From NCBI GenBank assembly GCA_009829735.1, contig CM020619.1:25631554-25695553 (forward strand): 64,000 bases of DNA, written 5' to 3'. Position numbers and translations under genes: made by a program. Source of the DNA: Pyropia yezoensis (taxonomy: Eukaryota > Rhodophyta > Bangiophyceae > Bangiales > Bangiaceae). Shown here piece by piece: positions 1 to 9,086 of the stretch; within the stretch, counting starts at the first letter, position 1, and each line of letters begins with the position of its first letter. Under the pieces are notes generated by a model. That model was given only the letters and a program-made list of their open reading frames with translations, did not search any database and was not told where the DNA came from.

Positions 1-2105
1 TTCAATGCACCCGTCCGTTCATAAACAACGGCCAGGATAACGCGCGGAGTGAGCCAAGGTTGCAGGCCACACGCGCGCAAAGGTCAGACCGCGGCAGCGG
101 GGCGCGGCGGCGCGGCAGCGGCGGCCGCGACGCGCCCGAGGCCGCCGTGCCGGCGGCGGCCGGTCTACTCGTGCAGTGGGCGCGAGCGGGTCAACGGCGC
201 GGCCGCGCGACGCCCCCTCCCCCTGCCCCCCACCTCTATCCACCGTCTCACCCGCGTCGCCGCGCCATCGGCCGTGCGCGGCGGCCGGCGGCGGCGGTGC
301 CGCCCGTTCAAACCGCGCCCGCCGTGGCGTGCCGGCCGCGGTGCGCGGCGCATCCCGCGCCGCCGCGCGCGCGCCGCCGGTCGGCCCGCGCTTCCCGCCA
401 CGCCTGCGCGGCCTCACCACCTCCCCCCCTTCCCGCCGTCGCCTTCGTCACCCGCGCCGCGGCGTGCCAGTCTCAGACGCCGCGACGGAGCGGCCGCCGA
501 CGGCCCCGGCCCGGCCCGCCCGCCCCCACGCACCAAAACGGCCGCCGCCCGCCGCCGCGCGGCCGTCGCCGCACCTCGCAGCGCGGGAACGGTGGAGGGG
601 GGGCGGGGGGGGGGGGGGGGGGGGGGGGCAGGGAGCGGCGGGTGGCAAGCCATGTGGTGGCCGACGCGGCCGGCGGGGGTGCCGCCGGCGCGCAGTCGTG
701 GCGCGGGCGTCGCGGGCGGGCGCCGGGCGGCGCGTGGCCGCCCGCGGCGGCGGCGGCCGCCGCGGCGCACGCCGCGCTGCCGTCGCAGGGTGAGCCGGGC
801 GGCGGCCGCCAACCGCCAGTGGTGGCCGTGATTGAGGGGGGGTTGTCCGAACGCTGCCTACTGTGGGTGCGCCGGCCGCCCACCGGGCGAGGTCGCGGGA
901 GCCGGCGATCTGTGGCGGGAAACCGGTCGACCGGCGTCCGCTTCTCTCCGCTTCCCGCCCCGCGGGGCCGCTGAAACGGACACGCCAGCCGTCTCGTGTG
1001 GTGCGATACGCCCGACCTAGCTACCCACACACCCCTTGTCCGCACACGCCTCTTCTTGGGGTGTGTGCGACTGTCACAGGAGTGGGAGCGGGAAGTCGGC
1101 AGCCACTACTGGCTCGTCACGTCCATGGCGCGCCACCGTGACGGGTGGCGGGACACGCAGAGCACCACTGCCGTGGCAGCCTTCTTGGTGGGCGGCCGCG
1201 GCGCCGGCCGTCGTCAGGGCTCACCCACAGATAGAAAATCAGAGACGCGTGAGCATGCCTCGTGACCAGCCGGCGGGAGGGCGACGCCGGAGGGAAGTCG
1301 AATGCCGTTTTTTTTTTTTTGGTACTCTTTTTGCAGGCAACCCGTCCCGCGCCACCCCGCCCGCCACCCCCGCCCTGCACAAACGCCCGCCGTGGGGGAG
1401 ACGAGGCGCGCCGCCGCCCCTCGCGTGGAGCCCGATAGGGCCCGCCTGCGTCCCCCCCTTCTGCCCAGCCGGCAGGTGCTCCGTCATGAAAAGCGAAGCG
1501 CGCTGCGGGGAGGAAGGGGGGGCGGGCTATCGACGCGGCGCCCCGCCCGGCCGCGGCACAACCGGTCGGCGGCGACCCACCGCCACCCGTGGCGGCCTCC
1601 CCGACGGCGCGCGAGAAAACACACAAAAAAAAAAAACGGGCGCGGCGTGACGCGTGCCAGCGCGGGGTCCACGCGTTGGGGGGGGGGGGCAGCCCGAGGG
1701 CGGCCTGCAACCCCTATCTGTGGCGCCATCCCGCCACGGTAGGCCGCGGGCGGCGCGCCGCCGGCGCACTCCCGGCGCACCACCGCCGCACCCGCCGTCC
1801 GCGTCTGGATGCCCCCTGCGCGGTTGCCGCAGGGGGGGGGCAGAACACCCAAACGGCCGCCGCCGCCGCCGACCGCTGCCCGCCGCGGCGCGTGTTGCGC
1901 CCGCCACGGCTGCCTCACGGGAAGCGCGCGCCAAGCTGACCGTTCGTGGTTTGGATGGCCGGGCGGGAGAGGGCGGGCGGGCGTGGCGCCCTGGCGTCAC
2001 ACCCCCGCCCCCGTCCCGCGCGCACGTTCTGGCGTAGGTTTTTTTTTTTGTTGCATTTTTGTACTTTTGAATAAGCACCGCTTCCAGGCACGGCCCTGCT
2101 GGTAA
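1..2105. other. GC-rich stretch without a supported gene
   Basis: All six frames give only Arg/Pro/Ala/Gly-rich translations that mirror base composition, and no domain is recognisable. Visible structure: a run of 24 G at 605-628, a T13 run ending at 1320, an A12 run at 1625-1636, and a second T-rich stretch near 2040. I see no RNA gene. Confidence 0.6.
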
Positions 2106-2106
2106 T

Positions 2107-2655
2107 GCGACGCCGGGCGTGCCCCGCTTGCCCGCCCGCGCCCATGAGGGGTGTGCCTGGGGGTCCCGGCCGCTCGGCGCTCCACCCGCGGCCGCTTTCA
2201 CCTGCTCTCCCCCGCCAAGCGAGCTGAGCACCCACGGGCAGCGTGGGCGGCGGCAGCGGCCACCGCCACCGCCGTTGCCGGCAGCGGCGGGCGTGACTGC
2301 GGCCGCCGACTCCGCGCGCGGCGGGTGGAGCCCCCGCCACGCCACTCTCCCCAGCTCCCGCCCGCCTCTTAACCGACTCCACCCACCCACACACGCTCTG
2401 CCCTCCCGCCCTTGTGGCAAGAACACTCGCCAACGCTCCACCCCCCCTCAGCTCCCGCCCGCTCAGTGCTGGTGGGCCACCGGGGGTCGGCACTGCTGCT
2501 GGCGACGCCGGTCAGGGAGGCCCCTTCGCTCCGGCCCCTGGAGCCCCCGGGGGCTGCGCGGCGCCCCCGCCCGTCTGGTGCGCCGCCGCCGCTGTGGCGA
2601 CGGGCGAGCGCCCTATAAAAGGGCGCCTCCCTACCCGCAGTGGCCGCCGGGGGGT
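2107..2655 (+). repeat. Dispersed promoter-like repeat, copy 1
   Basis: This stretch matches 6579-7070 in several collinear blocks. The first block reads CCGGGCGTGCC..TTGCCCGCCCGCGC, followed by ATGAGGGG and TGCCTGGGGGTC. A middle block is CACCCACGGGCAGCGTG. The last block covers about 100 bp and ends with TATAAAA and CAGTGGCCGCCG. The blocks are separated by diverged GC-rich spacer. Nature unknown; it could be a solo LTR, a MITE or a duplicated promoter. Confidence 0.6.
2614..2620 (+). promoter_or_regulatory. TATA box inside dispersed repeat, copy 1
   Basis: TATAAAA in a GC-rich context. It is flanked by GCGCCC and GGGCGC, so the box sits in the loop of a short inverted repeat. No convincing gene starts directly downstream. 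Confidence 0.4.
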
Positions 2656-2659
2656 GCTC

Positions 2660-3277
2660 CAGCCCACTGCCCACACCCCCCATCCCCCCCCCCCTCAAAC
2701 GCCACAACACCCCCTGCCTTCCCCCCCCCTTCCCCCCCCCCCCCACGGCTGGCGTAGTTGCCCTGCCCTGCCGCCTGCGGGACGCGCCACCGGGATGGCG
2801 ACCCCGGCGGCCTTTGCAGTCTTGGGCTTCCCTCGCCCCGCCTCCGCCCGACGCTCCGCCGGATGTGCCCCCCCCTTCTGCGGGGGAGGGGCCCTGACGG
2901 CTGTCCGTCCTGGTGCGGCGGCGTGCCGACAAGCGGCAGCCGGCGGCTCCACCCGCCGCGCGTTGGTGCCGCCCGGCCGGCAGCCACCCGCTGCTGGGGC
3001 GCTCTCCTTTTGGGCAGGTCGGGGCGTTGGCCTGCCCCCCCCCCTCCTGGTGCCGACGAACCGACAAGAAACATCAACCGGCGCCGGGGTCGGCACCCCC
3101 CTGCCGCCGCCGTTGCGCCTCCGGGCCCCGCCGCCCTATGCTGGCAGTGGCGCCGGCGTACCGCCGCGGCGGCCAAGTGGGCGGCCAAGTGGGTGGGCGG
3201 CCGCGCCCGCCGCGGGGCGGCGCCACGGGCGCCGCCAACATGGCGAGGCGCCCCTCCTCCCCCCCCCCACCAATCCT

Positions 3278-3312
<35 letters not shown>

Positions 3313-4395
3313 CGCCCCCGCCGCGGGCGACCTCGGGCGGCAGCGGCGGGCTGGCGGCGGCCGCGGCGGGGAGCACCGCCGCGGCGGCCGCTCTCGGCCG
3401 CCCGGCAGCCCCCCCCCCCCCCCCTGAACAAGAACAAGAAGGGCACCCTCATCGCCCCCGCCTACGGCGTCTGCGCGGGCGTGGGCGGCGGGGGCGAGGG
3501 CGGGCGAGGCGGCTGCTGCCGCCTGACGCCGGAGGTCAATGGCGCAGGCGACGCGCGCGCGCGGGCGGCGGTGGCGGCGGCAACGGCAGCATCGGTGGCG
3601 GGGGGGGGGCTGGACGGTGTCAGGGGCGTGCTGCGGCTGATGCTCGGCCGCTTTTTTGACGTTGCCGCCGTCGCGGCGGCGGCGGCGGCGGATGGCGGGG
3701 GGGGGGGGGGGGGGGGGGCGGCGTCGTCTTTTTTTGGTGGCGTGCCGAGGGCGCCTCCCGGCATGCGCCCCCCGACGCGGGCGCGCCGTGGGAGGCGGCC
3801 GCGCGGCAGCCGCCGCGCCGCGTGCCGGCGCGCAGGGGCCACGGGCGGCGCGCGCCGCCGGCCCCGAGTTGGGGGTGGTCGGCAACCCGACGCCGGCGAC
3901 CGCGGCGGATGGGGGCCAGCGTTGGGCGGGCGCACCACCCGCGTTGGGTGGTGCGCCCGGCCGGCTCCCGGCTGCAGTGCGGACGTGGCGGCGCGGGTGG
4001 GGGAGGCGGTGAGGTGGGGCCGGGGGAGGGTGTGCTGGTGAGGTGCGTGGCTGGGTGGGTTGGAGTGCTTTTCTGGTGTGAGTGGTTGGTGAGGGGTGCG
4101 TGCGGTGGTTGGGGTGAGCTGCGGGTGGGCGGGTAGGGGCGGGCTACGGGTGGGTGACGCAGCCGAGGCTGCGATGGCGTCGGGTGGCAGCAGTGTGCGG
4201 CGTCGGTGGGCAGCGCTGCTGAGGCGGATGCAGGCCAGTCGCGGGGCCCTGCGTGGGGATAAGGGGTGCGCATCGCGCGTGCCCTGGACTCCCCCGCGGT
4301 CGCCCCCGCGTCCGTTGGAGCCGGCTACCTTCAGGTCCAGCACTCCCGCCGCCGCCGCCGCCGCCACCACCCGCGCCACCGCCGCCACAGCTGTT
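2660..4395. other. Low-complexity GC-rich stretch, possible coding fragment
   Basis: Contains a (CCG)n microsatellite at about 3277-3311, C16 at 3409-3424 and G22 at 3697-3718. The plus frame just after the C16 run (about 3425-3690) is less repetitive than its surroundings and carries a short mixed stretch ending near a Phe-Phe-Asp-Val motif. It has no recognisable domain and runs into the G22 tract, so I do not call a gene. Nothing else is supported. Confidence 0.4.
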
Positions 4396-4398
4396 GTG

Positions 4399-4436
4399 AA
4401 GGCGGGGGCACGCTAGACGTAGCGTGTCCCCGCCTT
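4399..4436. repeat. Imperfect inverted repeat (hairpin 1)
   Basis: Arms of 16 bp (4399-4414 and 4421-4436) with one mismatch around a 6-base loop AGACGT. It lies 20 bp before a second, longer hairpin and upstream of a TATA box. Confidence 0.75.
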
Positions 4437-4456
4437 TACTTTAGGCACCCGCCACG

Positions 4457-4522
4457 AAAGGCGCAGCGGGCGTAGCCGGCTCTGACGGACGCGTCAGAAC
4501 CGGCTACTCCCGCTGCGCCTTT
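4457..4522. repeat. Long inverted repeat (hairpin 2)
   Basis: Arms of 31 bp (4457-4487 and 4492-4522) with two mismatches around the 4-base loop GACG. The outer end of each arm is AAAGGCGCAGCGGG. The mismatches are C/A and C/T type changes that still allow partial RNA pairing. It ends 8 bp before a TATA box. Confidence 0.8.
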
Positions 4523-4530
4523 GGCGCTCC

Positions 4531-4537
4531 TATAAAA
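4531..4537 (+). promoter_or_regulatory. TATA box after paired hairpins
   Basis: TATAAAA directly downstream of two inverted repeats and about 120 bp before the first ATG (4652) of the coding-like region that follows. Promoter for that gene is the simplest reading. Confidence 0.45.
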
Positions 4538-4651
4538 AACCGTCGCCGCGGTCTCGGCCGCGACGACTGTTCCCCCCCCTCTCTTGCCTGCCCCGACAAG
4601 CCGTCACCACCACCAGCGCGCTCGCCTGGTGGATAAAACAGTACACGAAGT

Positions 4652-5089
4652 ATGCAAAAAAAAAAAAAAGCTCGCCGATGGTGCCCGCTTCGAGGGGGGG
4701 GGGGAATCCTACTAGGGGATGTGGCCGCCGCCGCCCGCGCCCCGCGCGTCGCCACAAACGTCGTGCACCCGACCGCCGCGGTGGCCGCCGCGGCGGCCAC
4801 CGCTGCCGCCTGCACCGGCCGCGCCCCCCCCCCCCCCCCCCGCCGGTGCCGCCCCCCGCCGGTGCCGCCGTCTACACCGACGCGCCGCCGCCGCCGCCGC
4901 CGCCGCGGTCGTCGGCGCGCGCGGAGCGGCCGCGCAAGCGCGCGCGGCGGTCGGCGGGCGCCGGCGGCGGCACCTCCTCCTCGTCCGCGGCGCCGTCGGC
5001 CGGCAGCGGCGTGGGCGGCGGCACGCCGGGGCGGCGGCGGAGCCTGGTCACCGCCGCCCGCTGGGACGTGGCGCCGGGCGGCGTCGCCG

Positions 5090-5126
<37 letters not shown>

Positions 5127-6188
5127 GCGCCAGCTGGTTGCGCCGCGCCGGCGGACGTCGGCGCCTGGCGGCCGCGGCGGGGCCGTGGCGGGCCCGCCCC
5201 TGTCGCCGCCGCTGCCGCCGCTGCTTCCCGCCGCGGCGGCGTCGCCGCTGTGGGCGCCCGTCCGCCTGTCGGACGTGACGCCCGTCGACGAGCGCCGCTG
5301 GGGGGGCGCTGGGGGAGCGGCTTCCCGCCGCCGCCGCCGCTGCCGGCGGCCGCCCTCGGCGCCGCCGCCGCCGACGCGGACGAGGAGGAGGAGGAGATTA
5401 CGCCGCTGTACCGCGAGGCGCCGCCGCTGCCGGCCGCGGCGGCCGCCCGCGAGGAGCTCCCGCCGCTCGTCCACGACGACGGCACGCCGGCGGTGCGGCG
5501 GCGGTCGCACGCGTCGGCTGCGGGGTCGGCCGCGCCGCGCCGCGGGTCGGCCGCCGCGGCTGGTGCCGCCCCCCGCCGCAGCCCGCCGCGCGCCGCGTCC
5601 GTCACATCCGTGACGCGGGCGCCGCGGTCGCCGCTCGGCGCGGACGGGGTGGTGGCGCTGCGGCTGCCAGAGGAGCACGCGCTCCACGATGGCGACGGCG
5701 GCGGCCTCACGCCGCCGCCACGCTCCGCGTCTGGCGCGGCGGCGGTGGCGGTCATCGGCACGCCGCCGTCGCCCCCCCCCCGCGGCCGCCCGCCCGTGGC
5801 GCACCCCGCCGCGGCGGCCGCCGCCGCCGCCGACGCGCGGCGGCGGTCCGCGTCGGCGCGGCGGCGGGTGGCGGCGGCGAGCGCCGCGGCGGCCGCCGCG
5901 GCCGCGTCGGCAGCCGCCGCCGCCGGACCGCGGGCGGCGGCGGCGGCGGTGCCGCCGCCGCCGGTGCTCCTCGTCCGCGAGTACCCGCCGACGACCACGT
6001 TTGCGCCGCTGTACAGCGGCGGCTGGGCGAGCCGCCTGGCCGCGGCGAGCAGCGCGCGGCTGGGCGTGGTGGGGTGTGGGGGGGACGGGTGCCTTCCCGG
6101 TGAGACGCCGCCGCCTCTGCAGCCGCCCCAGCCCCCACCGAGGGACGATCCATCACGAGCACTGTCATTGGTGAAGGCGGACGCGTGA
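4652..6188 (+). CDS. Hypothetical disordered protein, reading frame broken twice
   Basis: I do not recognise this protein. A coding-like signal runs through three frames. An Ala/Val-rich stretch opens the region. After the C18 run (4824-4841) it continues one frame over, with a basic cluster RPRKRARR that could be a nuclear localisation signal. After the G7 run (5300-5306) it shifts again, giving an acidic EEEEE tract, mixed Ser/Thr/Pro segments and a C-terminal portion with VLLVREYPPTTTF, ending at TGA 6186-6188. Each switch falls on a homopolymer, so sequencing or assembly indels are likely, although introns cannot be excluded. The start is uncertain: the ATG at 4652 precedes an A13 tract. 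No membrane segment or known domain is visible. Upstream lie a TATA box and two hairpins. Confidence 0.4.
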
Positions 6189-6578
6189 AGGGGCACACGC
6201 GGATGGCGAGGCCGTTTCCGATCCTTTTCTCTTGTTTTTTGTTGTTTTTTTGCATGCATCCGTGCCGCGCCATCCCACACGACGCCCCCGCGGGGCGCAA
6301 GCGCCGAGAGCGGCGGTGGGGGGGGGCGGCACGCCGCGCGCCGCCGCCGCCGCACCGACACTCAACTGCACCCGCCCCCCCCCCCCAGTCCACAGCAGCT
6401 GGTGGGGAGGCGCCCCCAACGGAAAAGAACCGTAGCGTGGCGGGACGGCAGCGGCCAGCCGCCGCGGCGCGCGCCGCAGGCGTGGCAGACGGCTGGGGGG
6501 GGAACCGCCGCTGCCGGGGGCGGGGAGCCGGCCGGCACGCGAAAGAAAAAAAAGAGAGTGGGCAACGGGCGGCTCTTC
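6189..6578. other. Spacer, no gene seen
   Basis: T-rich patch at 6226-6252 followed by GC-rich spacer with poly-C near 6376. No coding frame is supported. Confidence 0.5.
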
Positions 6579-6737
6579 CCGGGCGTGCCGTGTTTGCCCG
6601 CCCGCGCGTATGAGGGGGGGTGCCTGGGGGTCGCCCGCGCTCGGCGCGCCTCCCGCGGCCATCCACCCCCGCCATCCTCCGCCCTGCCAGCCCAGCACCC
6701 ACGGGCAGCGTGCAGCGCTGCCCGCGGGTGCAGCACA

Positions 6738-6770
<33 letters not shown>

Positions 6771-7070
6771 ACGCTGCGCCCGCTGACGGGCCATGGCGGG
6801 AGGCAAGGGTGGCGGCTGATGCGGCTGGGTATCCCCCCGTCCCTGTGGCGGGAAGCACGGCCGACACCCCCCCCCCCGTCTCATTTACCGCCCGCCCCGC
6901 GCAATCACGCCACGGCGGGTCGGCGTGGCTGCCCACGGCGCCAACGAGGGGGCGCCCCCGCAGGCCGCGCAGCGCCCCCGCCGGCTTGGCGCGCCGGCGC
7001 CGCTGTGGTGCTGGGGGAGCACCCTATAAAAGGGGCGCCTCCCCACCCACAGTGGCCGCCGAACGGTGAC
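6579..7070 (+). repeat. Dispersed promoter-like repeat, copy 2
   Basis: Second copy of the module at 2107-2655, with the same order of conserved blocks and the same TATA-containing end. The middle is expanded by a run of 32 C (6739-6770), the longest homopolymer I noted in the window. Confidence 0.6.
7025..7031 (+). promoter_or_regulatory. TATA box inside dispersed repeat, copy 2
   Basis: TATAAAA in the same context as copy 1 (ACCCTATAAAAGGGGCGCC). It lies about 130 bp upstream of a minisatellite. No gene is clearly driven by it. Confidence 0.4.
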
Positions 7071-7160
7071 TCAGGCCACCGCCCCCTCCCCGCCGGCTGG
7101 AGTCCCCGTTTTCTTTACGGTCGCCGACGGCGGTGCGTGGCGGTGGTGGCAGTGGCCGTT

Positions 7161-7445
7161 GGCTTTACGGCGGCCGGCGGCGGCGGGGACGGTGGGGGTG
7201 GCGACGGTCGCCGTACGCTTTGCGGCGGCCGGCGGTGGTGGGGCGGCGGGGGGGCTGGCGGTGGTGGAGGTCGCCGGTGGCTTTGCGGCGGCCGGAGGCG
7301 GCGGGGGGGGTGGGGGTGGCGGCGGTCGCCGTTGGCTTTGCGGCGTCCGGCGGCGACGGGGGGGGTGGGGCCGGTGGCCGTCGCCGCTGGCATTGCGGCG
7401 GCCGGTGGCGGTCGCCGCTGGCATTGCGGCGGCCGGCGGCGGAGG
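7161..7445 (+). repeat. GC-rich minisatellite, about 55-bp period
   Basis: The anchor GGCTTTGCGG (first and last units GGCTTTACGG or GGCATTGCGG) recurs at about 7161, 7216, 7279, 7334, 7389 and 7420. Spacings are 55, 63, 55, 55 and 31 bp. Units share GTCGCCGTTGGCTTTGCGG followed by a variable GGC/GGG tract. Confidence 0.75.
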
Positions 7446-7522
7446 GCATGCCCAGTTTCGTGCATAAATGGTGGGTTTTACGAGTCACGGCCAGTTTAAC
7501 AGGAAGGCAGAGGAAGGCAATC

Positions 7523-7918
7523 CTATGGTAGCACCCCTTTCTCCAATCGGTCGTATTCCACCGCTCCTAATTTGACCGCACATTCAGCGCCTACCTGGTC
7601 ACTTTCAATCGAGGCGGGCACGTCGCGGAGACTGTCGCCGCCGTCATAGCGAACCGCGGCGGCCAGCGGCTGCACGGCCGTGTCGGCGACAGCTGCCGCC
7701 GTCATCGACTTGGCGGCCGCGTCGCTGTCGCCGCCAACAACGCCACCGCTGCTGCTGTCAGATTGTAGCGATGGCGCCGGTGCCGCCCCCCCACCGTCGG
7801 TCAGGACTGTTGGCACCAAGAGCTCACTCCATGTAGCCAGAGAGTCCCCTTCTACACGTATGAGAGGGGGGGCATGCGTAAACACACAGAGGGTACTTCT
7901 GCCCTCACTTCCCACCAC
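7523..7918 (-). CDS. Possible exon of an unknown minus-strand protein
   Basis: An open frame of about 130 codons with balanced composition: Asp, Ser, Val and Glu rather than the Arg/Pro mix of shadow frames. It ends with a Tyr-Asp-Arg-Leu-Glu-Lys type C-terminus at 7523. No ATG opens it (the frame begins at GTG), so if real it is a 3' exon or a remnant. No domain is recognised. It lies in a lower-GC pocket between the minisatellite and a GC-rich tract. Confidence 0.3.
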   Translation of the reverse strand: MVGSEGRSTLCVFTHAPPLIRVEGDSLATWSELLVPTVLTDGGGAAPAPSLQSDSSSGGVVGGDSDAAAKSMTAAAVADTAVQPLAAAVRYDGGDSLRDVPASIESDQVGAECAVKLGAVEYDRLEKGVLP

Positions 7919-7980
7919 GCGCGGTCCACCTCGCTGCGTTCATTCTGTGGAGCACAGGATAAGAAAGAAAGCGAAGATAC

Positions 7981-8790
7981 GGCACGGCGCGCGCGCGGGC
8001 GGTCGTCGCGGCGCTGCCGCTCGCCCCCCCCGCCGCGCGGGCGGTGGGGCACCTCGCGTCGGCCGCGGCGCTCGCCGCCGACGCGTGCCGCGGGTCCCTC
8101 CGCGTGTGCGTGTTGGTGCAGATGGTAGGTGGCAGCGGCGGCGGCGGCGTGGCGGGGTGGGCGGCGCCGCCGCCGCCGCCGCCGGCGCCGGTGGTGCTCT
8201 ACGACAGTGCGGACGCGCCGACGGCGGGCGGCGTGCCGCCCGCGGCGGCGGCAGCGGCCGCGTTGCCCCCCCCCGGCGGGCGCGGGCGGGTGCGGCGGCG
8301 GGGGAGCCCCCCCCCGCTGGTGGTGGTGGCGGGGCGGCTGGCGCGGCCGGCGGCCGCGCCGCCGCCGCCGCTGGTGTGGTGGACTGGGCGACCGGCGGCG
8401 GTGGCGGCGGCGTCGGGGGGGGGTGTGACGCTGGCGGGGGGGGGGGCGGCGGTGTTGGCACCGCCTGTGGCGGCGTCGCCGGTGGTGCCGGTGGTGGCGC
8501 CGCCGGTGGTGCCGGTGCCGCCGCCGGCAGCAGGCCGGCCGGCATCGCCAGCGGCACCCCGTGCGGCAGCGGCCGCGGCGGCCGCGCCGCCGCTGGCGCC
8601 GCCGACGCGGCTGCCGACGCGGCCGCGGACGAGGCCGCCACGCCGGTGGCCGCGCGCGCCACCGCCGCACCCACCGTTGCGATTGCGCCGCGCCCGCCTG
8701 CGGCGGCGCGCATGAGGCGGGCGGCCGCGTGGCGGTGCGCGTGGGGTGATCGAGCAGCCAACGCGGGGCGAGGCGGTGAGTGAGCAACGC
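7981..8790. other. GC-rich tract with ambiguous coding-like frames
   Basis: The plus frame from about 7981 has a helical-looking Ala/Val/Leu stretch and a patch of Val/Leu/Asp residues. The antisense frame is Pro/Ala-rich and equally open. The signal moves between plus frames near 8560. I cannot decide whether either strand is coding. Confidence 0.3.
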
Positions 8791-9086
8791 GGTGCGCGGG
8801 TACCGGACGGTGGGAGACTCCTGCCCCCGCGCTCGCCTCCTCCCAACCCACCTCCCCCCCTCGGTCTACTGTATGTTCTTCGTTTGCGCGCGCATCCGCA
8901 CCAGTTTTTGGGTGCGTCTGATGGGGTGCACCTGGCTTTGCTTTGCGCGAGCCCTCGGCGCAGATATCATCACACTGCGGTTGGGCTTTTGATCCCTTCC
9001 TGGGAGGTTTGTGCGCTGCGAGCGACGACGCCGCGGCCCACTCGCGGGAGCACCGTACCCTCCGGCGCGCGCGGCGCACTTTTCGG

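Noticed and set aside
49-3885. Long overlapping open frames on both strands
   Set aside because: They are Arg/Pro/Ala/Gly-rich, open on all strands at once, and have no motif; GC content alone explains them.
7100-7450. CRISPR-like regular repeats
   Set aside because: Units are degenerate, about 55 bp, with no distinct spacers, in a eukaryotic context; a minisatellite.
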